A stretch of DNA of 8,968 nt from Bacillota bacterium. GTDB lineage: Bacteria; Bacillota; Bacilli; Desulfuribacillales; Desulfuribacillaceae. Below are positions 1 to 4,501 of the stretch, one piece after another; position 1 is the first letter of the stretch, and each line of letters opens with the position of its first letter. The notes below the pieces were generated by a model. That model was not told the DNA's origin, searched no databases, and saw nothing but the letters and a program-made list of their open reading frames with translations. The position numbers were made by a program, and so were the translations under genes. Where the stretch lies: positions 1-8,968 of the forward strand of contig JAEWFW010000034.1 in the NCBI GenBank assembly GCA_023388635.1, read 5' to 3'.

Positions 1-44
1 TACTGATTACAAGTCAGTTGCTCTACCAATTGAGCTATCTCGGC
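1..44 (-). tRNA. tRNA-Thr (anticodon TGT), 3' part outside window
   Basis: Read on the minus strand, the sequence begins with the acceptor 5' strand GCCGAGA, has a D-arm with GCTCAATTGGTAGAGC, and an anticodon stem ACTGA/TCAGT around loop CTTGTAA, giving anticodon TGT (Thr). The window edge removes the variable region, T-arm and 3' acceptor strand. It is the last visible tRNA of the cluster, 7 bp after tRNA-Val, and is probably cotranscribed with it. Confidence 0.93.
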
Positions 45-51
45 TTATTCA

Positions 52-127
52 TGGTGGACGATGACGGGTTCGAACCGCCGACCCCCTGCTTGTAAGGCAG
101 GTGCTCTCCCAGCTGAGCTAATCGTCC
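52..127 (-). tRNA. tRNA-Val (anticodon TAC)
   Basis: Minus-strand cloverleaf of 76 nt including an encoded CCA. Acceptor strands are GGACGAT and ATCGTCC followed by A-CCA. The anticodon stem CTGCC/AGCAG region encloses loop CTTACAA, giving TAC (Val). The T-loop is GTTCGAAC. It lies 3 bp after tRNA-Glu and 7 bp before tRNA-Thr. Confidence 0.96.
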
Positions 128-130
128 TAA

Positions 131-205
131 TGGTGACCCGTAGGGGAATCGAACCCCTGTTACCGCCGTGAAAGGGCGGTGTCTTAACCGCTTGACCAAC
201 GGGCC
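131..205 (-). tRNA. tRNA-Glu (anticodon TTC)
   Basis: Minus-strand cloverleaf of 75 nt including CCA. Acceptor strands GGCCCGT/ACGGGTC pair with one G-U. The anticodon stem CCGCC/GGCGG encloses loop CTTTCAC, giving TTC (Glu). The T-arm GGGGTTCGATTCCCC is intact. It is part of the five-tRNA operon, with a 5 bp gap to tRNA-Met. Confidence 0.96.
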
Positions 206-210
206 TAAAA

Positions 211-287
211 TGGTAGCGGCGGAGGGAGTCGAACCCACGACCTCACGGGTATGAACCGTACGCTCTAGCCAGCTGAGCTACACCGCC
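211..287 (-). tRNA. tRNA-Met (anticodon CAT), probably elongator
   Basis: Minus-strand cloverleaf of 77 nt including CCA. Acceptor strands GGCGGTG and the CCGCCGC region pair fully, and the anticodon loop TTCATAC gives CAT. The fully paired acceptor end (G1-C72) and the close resemblance to the Bacillus elongator tRNA-Met argue against an initiator, which usually has an unpaired 1-72 position. A CAT anticodon modified to lysidine (Ile2) is a lesser possibility. Confidence 0.92.
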
Positions 288-291
288 AAAT

Positions 292-366
292 TGGCTCCCC
301 AGGTAGGATTCGAACCTACAACCTACCGGTTAACAGCCGGGTGCTCCACCGTTGAGCTACTGAGGA
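292..366 (-). tRNA. tRNA-Asn (anticodon GTT), first gene of the tRNA operon
   Basis: Minus-strand cloverleaf of 75 nt including CCA. Acceptor strands TCCTCAG/CTGGGGA carry one T-G pair, the discriminator is G, and the anticodon stem CCGGC/CCGG encloses loop CTGTTAA, giving GTT (Asn). It is promoter-proximal, about 18 nt downstream of the predicted transcription start, and only 4 bp separate it from tRNA-Met. Confidence 0.96.
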
Positions 367-390
367 ATAATTTTGTTACCATACTTTATT

Positions 391-419
391 ATTATATTGT
401 GTTGTTGCTCGCTTGTCAA
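391..419 (-). promoter_or_regulatory. Perfect-consensus sigma-A promoter of the tRNA operon
   Basis: On the minus strand a TTGACA box (414-419) is followed by a 17 bp spacer and a TATAAT box (391-396). This is an exact consensus match at the optimal spacing. The predicted start near 384 lies about 18 nt before tRNA-Asn. This fits the strong, growth-linked expression expected for stable RNA. No other gene starts between it and the tRNAs. Confidence 0.9.
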
Positions 420-480
420 TTTTTTTAAATTTAACAGCGACATTTGTTATAGTACCACGCTCAGTAATTTAATACAAGTA

Positions 481-519
481 TAAAAAGTGGCTTTTTTGAT
501 TATAATTTGCCACTTTTTA
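481..519 (-). terminator. Hairpin terminator after the alaR-alaT operon
   Basis: An 11 bp perfect inverted repeat has arms at 481-491 and 509-519 around a 17 nt AT-rich loop. Read on the minus strand, the GC core GCCAC is followed by a T-run that also forms part of the stem. It lies about 30 bp past the aminotransferase stop and upstream of the tRNA promoter, so it separates the two transcription units. The long loop makes it less canonical than the hairpin at 2332-2353. Confidence 0.7.
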
Positions 520-549
520 CGAATTAGGATTTATTTTCTTCAATATACT

Positions 550-1728
550 TCATTTTTTAACTTTGTTTATTGTCTGCACGAATTGAGCAATTCTATCAAC
601 AGCTTCCGATATTTGCGCATACGAGGTCGCATAAGAACAACGAATAAATCCTGCTCCGCCCTGACCAAATACACTTCCCGGGACAACGGCTACCTTTGTC
701 TGCTTTAATAACTGCTCTGCAAACTCATAATCTGTGTAGCCTGTCGCTTCGATATTCGGGAACGCGTAAAACGCTCCTTTAGGTGTGTGGCAGGAGAGAC
801 CCATTTCTTGAAATCCTTTGACGATCAATTTCCTTCTGCGATTATACTGTTCAACCATCATCTGCATTTCTTGGTATCCATTTTTTAACGCCTCAAGTGC
901 TGCGACTTGCCCCATAATGGGTGCACAAAGAATCGTATATTGATGTATTTTCAACATAGCTGCGATAATTTCATGATGCCCCATAGCATAACCAATCCGC
1001 CAACCGGTCATGGCAAATGACTTTGACATACCGCCGAATACAATCGTCCTATCCTTCATACCTTCTAATTCCGCAATGCTCCTATGGGGTTTATCATACG
1101 ATAATTCCGCATAAACTTCGTCTGATAAGACGATCAAATCGTGCTTTTTCACGATATCGGCTATTTTCTGTAGATCGCATCGTTCCATGACAGCGCCTGT
1201 GGGATTATTGGGAAAACACATCATTAGAATTTTTGATTTAGGAGTAATTTTTGATTCCAAGACATCCGGCATTAATTTAAAATCATCTTTTTGATACGTA
1301 GGGACTGACACAGGAATTGCGCCCGCTAAGGTGGCACATGGCGCATAGGACACATACGATGGCTCTACAACCAAAACCTCATCACCAGGTGTCACTAGTG
1401 TGCGTAAAGCGATATCAATTGCCTCACTCGCACCGACAGTTACCATGACTTCCTGCTCTGGAGAATATTTAATAGAAAAGCGCTCCTCAGTATATTGGCA
1501 AATCGCTTCTCTCAATTCATATAATCCGGCATTTGACGTATAGGATGTCATGCCTTTTTCTAAAGAATATATAGTGTTTTCGCGGATATGCCACGGCGTG
1601 ACAAAGTCCGGTTCGCCCACCCCTAAGGATATGACACCCTCCATCGCCATCACGAGATCAAAAAACTTCCGTATACCGGATGGCGGAATTTGCTTAACTG
1701 CTGGAGATAGTTTATCGGAAATATTCAT
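550..1728 (-). CDS. alaT: PLP-dependent class I aminotransferase, AlaT (YugH)-like
   Basis: Predicted cytosolic fold-type I aminotransferase of 392 residues, probably moving the amino group between alanine and 2-oxoglutarate. Visible landmarks are the N-terminal SLGVGEPDF segment (residues 34-42), GASEA (99-103), NNPTG (174-178), SDEVY with the cofactor-contacting Asp203 and Tyr206, the Schiff-base lysine Lys236 in SKSFAMTGWR, and the carboxylate-binding Arg363. The start is the ATG at 1728, which overlaps the regulator stop as ATGA and has GGTGAT upstream. An in-frame TTG 21 nt further up has no better claim. The Lrp-family regulator followed by an aminotransferase matches alaR-alaT of Bacillus subtilis, where the enzyme is the main alanine transaminase. 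Substrate choice is inferred from that context, and aspartate or aromatic aminotransferase activity cannot be excluded from motifs alone. A hairpin at 481-519 ends the operon. Confidence 0.85.
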   Translation of the reverse strand: MNISDKLSPAVKQIPPSGIRKFFDLVMAMEGVISLGVGEPDFVTPWHIRENTIYSLEKGMTSYTSNAGLYELREAICQYTEERFSIKYSPEQEVMVTVGASEAIDIALRTLVTPGDEVLVVEPSYVSYAPCATLAGAIPVSVPTYQKDDFKLMPDVLESKITPKSKILMMCFPNNPTGAVMERCDLQKIADIVKKHDLIVLSDEVYAELSYDKPHRSIAELEGMKDRTIVFGGMSKSFAMTGWRIGYAMGHHEIIAAMLKIHQYTILCAPIMGQVAALEALKNGYQEMQMMVEQYNRRRKLIVKGFQEMGLSCHTPKGAFYAFPNIEATGYTDYEFAEQLLKQTKVAVVPGSVFGQGGAGFIRCSYATSYAQISEAVDRIAQFVQTINKVKK

Positions 1729-2216
1729 GGTGAGATCACCAAGCGACAATCTTCGTTTTTCTCATGCAGTATCACGCCATTTTCTTTGTATTTCTTCAAA
1801 ATGAAGTGTGTCGTCGTCGATACAACATCTTCTAACGGTGACAATCTGGCGCTGACGAAATTCGCTACCTGTTTGAGGTTTTTCCCCTCTATAATGACAG
1901 AAAGGTCGTAGCCGCCCGACATCAAATAGACTGACTGAACTTCCGGGAAACGGTAAATTCTCTCTGCTAACGCGTCAAATCCCTGCCCCCTTTTAGGTGC
2001 CACCTTAACATCAATCATCGCTACTACTTGCTCATCAGATGCCTTCTCCCAGTTAATCACAGTCGAATACTTAATAATTGTGCCGTCTTCTTCCATCGCT
2101 CGAATCGCTTCCTCAATGACTTCTACGTCTTGGTCGAGCATTTTCGCCATATCCTCAACCGGTATCTTGCTATTTTCTTTCAATAATTCTAAAATCTGAA
2201 TTCGCAAATCTTCCAT
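1725..2216 (-). CDS. alaR: Lrp/AsnC-family transcriptional regulator, AlaR (YugG)-like
   Basis: A 163-residue protein of typical Lrp length. Residues 1-55 form the winged helix-turn-helix domain, with helices around 18-40 and the following GTIIKYSTVIN strand. Residues 64-145 form the RAM (ligand-binding) domain, including the conserved SGGYDL turn (100-105). Such proteins form dimers or octamers and sense amino acids. The ATG at 2216 has an excellent AAAGGAG at 7 nt spacing. The last codon and stop overlap the downstream aminotransferase start (ATGA), implying translational coupling. By analogy with B. subtilis, the regulator probably controls its own operon in response to alanine. An inverted repeat over the promoter (2261-2278) is a candidate operator. 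Family assignment is firm; the effector is inferred. Confidence 0.85.
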   Translation of the reverse strand: MEDLRIQILELLKENSKIPVEDMAKMLDQDVEVIEEAIRAMEEDGTIIKYSTVINWEKASDEQVVAMIDVKVAPKRGQGFDALAERIYRFPEVQSVYLMSGGYDLSVIIEGKNLKQVANFVSARLSPLEDVVSTTTHFILKKYKENGVILHEKNEDCRLVISP

Positions 2217-2260
2217 CTTGTCACTCCTTTACACAATTGAAATTTATTTATTTTATGTGG

Positions 2261-2290
2261 TAGCGTATTATAGTGCTATATCGATGTCAA
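2261..2290 (-). promoter_or_regulatory. Promoter region of alaR-alaT with overlapping inverted repeat
   Basis: On the minus strand an exact TTGACA (2285-2290) and an exact TATAAT (2267-2272) occur upstream of alaR but only 12 bp apart, too close for normal sigma-A use. At 17 bp from TTGACA the available box is TACGCT (2262-2267), a weak -10. An imperfect dyad, TAGC-10 nt-GCTA (2261-2278), is centred on the TATAAT. The active promoter is therefore uncertain and could depend on the regulator bending or re-phasing the DNA. The ATG lies about 45 nt downstream. Confidence 0.5.
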
Positions 2291-2331
2291 GATTTTTTTC
2301 ATCAGCACTTTTTCATAAATTTTGATAATAT

Positions 2332-2353
2332 AAAAAAAGCCGCTTTCGCAGCT
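2332..2353 (-). terminator. Intrinsic terminator of the two-CxxC protein gene
   Basis: Read on the minus strand, AGCTGC-GAAA-GCGGCT forms a 6 bp stem with one T-G pair and a stable GAAA tetraloop, followed by seven T residues. It starts 2 bp after the stop codon of the gene at 2356-2685 and precedes the alaR promoter, so it insulates the two units. Confidence 0.88.
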
Positions 2354-2355
2354 TA

Positions 2356-2685
2356 TTAAATGACCGTTTCCAAATGATCATATACATCATATTCTTGCAC
2401 GCGCAGCAGCATTTGAAAGACTGCCTCTTTCGGCACGGAATCAGCTCCACAGCCGCTACAGCTATGATGCTGCTTTAATAATACGGCACCTTCTGTTCCA
2501 TATCCAAACGGATTAAAAATTACTTGTGGCGCGATATGCTTTGCACCGCATTCCACACAGACGACCTCGATATATTCTGTAAGTATTTCGTCTTGCGTAA
2601 TCAACATTTCATTAAACTCAATGACTTCATCGATATGTTTCAAAACTTTTCTGGCATAATTCGCATCATAGGACGGCGGTTTCAT
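2356..2685 (-). CDS. Small hypothetical protein with two CxxC motifs (putative zinc ribbon)
   Basis: I do not recognise this 109-residue protein. The first 40 residues look helical and charged (ARKVLKHIDEVIEFNE). CVEC (43-46) with a nearby His50, and CSGC (76-79) preceded by HH (73-74), form a four-cysteine set spaced like a zinc-ribbon knuckle pair. The C-terminal 25 residues again look helical. There is no signal peptide or membrane segment, so a cytosolic metal-binding or nucleic-acid-associated role is possible but not shown. The start is the ATG at 2685, with GGAGGGG (2695-2701) 9 nt upstream. A TTG at 2703 would add six residues but lies inside that ribosome binding site. The gene is monocistronic, with its own promoter (2758-2784) and an adjacent terminator. 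Confidence 0.75.
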   Translation of the reverse strand: MKPPSYDANYARKVLKHIDEVIEFNEMLITQDEILTEYIEVVCVECGAKHIAPQVIFNPFGYGTEGAVLLKQHHSCSGCGADSVPKEAVFQMLLRVQEYDVYDHLETVI

Positions 2686-2757
2686 TTTATAAATCCCCTC
2701 CAAATGTCATAGTTGTCATAATACAGCGCACTATTATTATGTTACCTATATGTATAT

Positions 2758-2784
2758 ATTATAACAGATCGCCGTAGTTTTCAA
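2758..2784 (-). promoter_or_regulatory. Extended -10 promoter of the two-CxxC protein gene
   Basis: On the minus strand TGTTATAAT gives a perfect -10 (2758-2763) with the extended TG motif. TTGAAA (2779-2784) lies 15 bp upstream as a -35 box. The short spacer is tolerable given the extended -10. The predicted start leaves a leader of about 60-65 nt before the ATG at 2685. Confidence 0.7.
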
Positions 2785-2785
2785 C

Positions 2786-2801
2786 GTTGTTTTATAACAA
2801 C
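2786..2801. repeat. 16 bp perfect dyad next to a -35 box
   Basis: GTTGTT-TTAT-AACAAC is a perfect 6 bp inverted repeat with a 4 bp centre. It ends 1 bp from the TTGAAA box of the minus-strand promoter. It could be a regulator binding site for that gene. With only 6 bp arms in AT-rich DNA, chance occurrence is possible. Confidence 0.4.
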
Positions 2802-2872
2802 AGCATGCCACTATTTGGATGAATAAACACTGCCGCCAAAATCGCATATTAACTATACAATATACTATATGC

Positions 2873-2947
2873 TGGGAAGTCGCCAAGCGGTAAGGCACCA
2901 GACTTTGACTCTGATACACGTAGGTTCGATCCCTGCCTTCCCAGCCA
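2873..2947 (+). tRNA. tRNA-Gln (anticodon TTG), solitary gene
   Basis: Plus-strand cloverleaf of 75 nt with encoded CCA. Acceptor strands TGGGAAG/CTTCCCA pair fully, discriminator G. The anticodon stem CAGA/TCTG encloses CTTTGAC, giving TTG (Gln). The U1-A72 end is typical of bacterial tRNA-Gln. It stands alone: a TATACT box at 2861-2866 is a candidate -10 just upstream, but I see no convincing -35. No terminator follows, and its 3' end is only 10 bp from the stop codon of the convergent gene at 2958-4004. Confidence 0.95.
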
Positions 2948-2957
2948 TTTCAAACAA

Positions 2958-4004
2958 CTAATCTCCGCTCATATTCAAAAAAAGTGAAATCCCATCATAC
3001 ATGTCGACCGTTCCATTCTGATTAAAATCATGCTTGAGTGATGTTGAACCGTTAACATAGTCGCGTAGAAATACTGATAAATCGCGAATATCTATCTTAC
3101 CATCTTCATACAAATCATATCGCTGGTTGATCATATCCTGCAAGATGCGCTGATCAAGAAATACAATCTGACTTTGCCGATTAATCGCTACCATCTCCTG
3201 ATATTCACGTTGTAATTTGGTTGCCACATCGCCAACTTCATTACGTAATTGCTTATAAATATTGTAATCAATCGCCAGATGCACATGCTTATTTTTTCGT
3301 TCACCATATACCGTTTCGTTTAAATTCTGTGAAAAGAAATCCGTATTTGCAGAAGGTAGCAATGCCAACATATCGACATGATCCAGAATATGAAAATGAA
3401 ACTTCTTCGCATATCCGCCATAAACGACATTGATCGTTTCCGCTTCCGGAACCGAAGGTATAATCCAGCCAATATCCATGCCAAATGCCGCTGTATTGGC
3501 GTATTGCTGCAGATCATATGTCAGTTGTAACAAACTATACAAATACGTACTCTTATACGTAATCAATTCTTGATTATCTACCTTGTAGACAAAATACAGT
3601 GGGATTTGATTGACACCTATTTTTTTTTGCAATTGTTCCAGTTGCTGAAAAATATCATCATGGGAACTCGTCGTCGCCCGCTGATGGTTGTACCAAAATC
3701 CGATGACAATCCCGTATCGATCAAACAATTCAGTCGCCTTAAGAATATCTCGTACCTCTGTATCATATGTCAATTCCAAATACACGTTACGTATCCCATT
3801 TTCTTTGGCAATTTTAATCGTATTGCCAATATCTTTTTCCTTCGTATATTCTCCCACATGCAGAAAAAGCGACTTATTTAACATCGCAAATGTGGGATTG
3901 ATAAAATGGTACCCTTCTTTTTCTTCGACAGCGTTGCTTAACCCCAGCCACATTAGAATTAGAAACAGACACATACAGCTAATCATTACGACTATTTTTT
4001 TCAA
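2958..4004 (-). CDS. Exported protein of unknown function with C-terminal dockerin-type calcium-binding repeats
   Basis: A 348-residue protein whose function I do not recognise. Residues 2-3 are lysines, 4-22 are hydrophobic, and SNA at 23-25 is a possible signal peptidase I site, so it is exported or N-terminally anchored. The body (about 35-290) alternates helices with hydrophobic strands ending in polar residues, such as NVYLELTYD (73-81), IGFWYNH (101-107), GMDIGW (175-180) and HVHLAIDYN (240-248). That pattern suggests a TIM-barrel, perhaps glycosidase-like, fold; this is an inference. The C-terminus carries two loops of dockerin/EF-hand form, DLYEDGKIDIRD (297-308) and DFNQNGTVDMYD (326-337), each followed by a hydrophobic helix. 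I chose the TTG at 4004 because AAAGGAGG lies 8 nt upstream and the signal sequence begins there. An upstream in-frame start would add 34 residues encoded by GC-rich DNA ahead of the signal peptide. Confidence 0.75.
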   Translation of the reverse strand: MKKIVVMISCMCLFLILMWLGLSNAVEEKEGYHFINPTFAMLNKSLFLHVGEYTKEKDIGNTIKIAKENGIRNVYLELTYDTEVRDILKATELFDRYGIVIGFWYNHQRATTSSHDDIFQQLEQLQKKIGVNQIPLYFVYKVDNQELITYKSTYLYSLLQLTYDLQQYANTAAFGMDIGWIIPSVPEAETINVVYGGYAKKFHFHILDHVDMLALLPSANTDFFSQNLNETVYGERKNKHVHLAIDYNIYKQLRNEVGDVATKLQREYQEMVAINRQSQIVFLDQRILQDMINQRYDLYEDGKIDIRDLSVFLRDYVNGSTSLKHDFNQNGTVDMYDGISLFLNMSGD

Positions 4005-4133
4005 TGTATCTGCCTCCTTTCCGCCGCTCCTCGCCGTCCTTGGCATCGCGGCATTTGGTCGTCCGTGACCGTCATATCCTATCATCACAAACATATTCAG
4101 CAACAAAAATTAATATGTTTCAATTATTTGCTC
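4005..4133. other. Divergent intergenic region with a GC-rich minus-strand leader
   Basis: This stretch separates the minus-strand exported-protein gene from the serA promoter. Positions 4021-4070 are about 70% G+C, while 4080-4130 is strongly AT-rich. On the minus strand the AT-rich part contains a TTGAAA and a TTGCTG that could be -35 boxes, but no clean -10 at the right distance, so I make no promoter call. The AAAGGAGG ribosome binding site of the minus-strand gene lies at about 4013-4020. Confidence 0.4.
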
Positions 4134-4162
4134 TTGACGAATTTCCAAAGCCGTGATACATT
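4134..4162 (+). promoter_or_regulatory. Promoter of the T-box-serA unit
   Basis: TTGACG (4134-4139) and TACATT (4157-4162) are separated by exactly 17 bp. The -10 is preceded by TG one base away (TGATACATT), an extended -10. The predicted start, near 4169, falls right at the beginning of the T-box leader. Confidence 0.8.
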
Positions 4163-4169
4163 CTTTAGC

Positions 4170-4446
4170 AAAGCTATGACAGATCGTTGTTGTATGATTC
4201 TTTTTCAGAGAGTCGGTGGCTGGTGTGAACCGATACAGAGAATACAGCAAAGCAATCTGGAGCTGCTTACCGGAACATGAGCATCATCAGTAGGGTAAGC
4301 CGGAGACGATTCCGTTATGAACATTGGTTAGCGAACCTATCGAGGTCTAACGCCGTGAGGCTTAGACGAACAAGGGTGGTACCGCGAGGCATAAGTCCTG
4401 CGTCCCTTTATGCAATGGCATAAATGTGGATTCATGGGCTTTTTTT
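4170..4446 (+). promoter_or_regulatory. T-box leader, probable serine (AGC) specifier, controlling serA
   Basis: A T-box leader binds a specific uncharged tRNA and then favours an antiterminator over a terminator. The signature AGGGTGGTACCGCG is at 4373-4386, with the TGG that pairs with the tRNA CCA end. Stem I is recognisable: base helix AGAT/ATCT (4181-4184 with 4255-4258), upper helix GTTGTAT/ATACAGC, an AG-bulge-like CAGAGAG, and the terminal loop GGTGGCTGGTGTGAACC (4215-4231). The base preceding the basal helix 3' strand is A4254, which places the specifier at 4251-4253, AGC (Ser), agreeing with the downstream serA. A GTCTAA..GTGA..TTAGAC hairpin (4345-4367) precedes the antiterminator. 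The specifier was read by comparison with the glyQS layout, so a one-base shift (GCA, Ala) cannot be wholly excluded. Confidence 0.93.
4404..4446 (+). terminator. T-box-regulated transcription terminator
   Basis: TTTATGC (4407-4413) and GCATAAA (4418-4424) form a 7 bp hairpin around a 4 nt loop. Flanking CCC (4404-4406) can pair with GGG (4436-4438), and a run of seven T residues follows (4440-4446). The segment GCGTCCCT (4400-4407) is also needed to pair with AGGG and CGC of the T-box sequence, so antiterminator and terminator are mutually exclusive. Confidence 0.8.
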
Positions 4447-4447
4447 A

Positions 4448-4484
4448 TTATCTAAAAAACAATTTATCTTATCAAAAAACAATT
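4448..4484 (+). repeat. Near-perfect direct repeat in the serA 5' UTR
   Basis: TTATC(T)AAAAAACAATT occurs twice, at 4448-4464 and 4469-4484, differing by one extra T. It sits between the T-box terminator and the serA ribosome binding site. It is probably a small duplication acting as an unstructured A-rich translation enhancer or spacer. Confidence 0.6.
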
Positions 4485-4501
4485 CTTAGGAGGAATGCAT
4501 T

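Noticed and set aside
1729..1749. Upstream TTG start for the aminotransferase (seven extra residues)
   Set aside because: The ATG at 1728 overlaps the regulator stop as ATGA, has GGTGAT at suitable spacing and matches the expected start of the family.
2686..2703. TTG start for the two-CxxC protein at 2703
   Set aside because: That TTG immediately abuts and overlaps the GGAGGGG ribosome binding site that serves the ATG at 2685.
3974..4004. Lipobox in the exported protein (Cys10 after MIS)
   Set aside because: The hydrophobic stretch before Cys10 is only about six residues, too short for a normal lipoprotein signal; SNA at 23-25 is a better cleavage candidate.
4021..4073. Two GGACGR-like motifs on the minus strand resembling a guanidine-II riboswitch
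   Set aside because: The loops ACGA and ACGG are flanked by only one or two possible base pairs each, so the two required stem-loops do not form.
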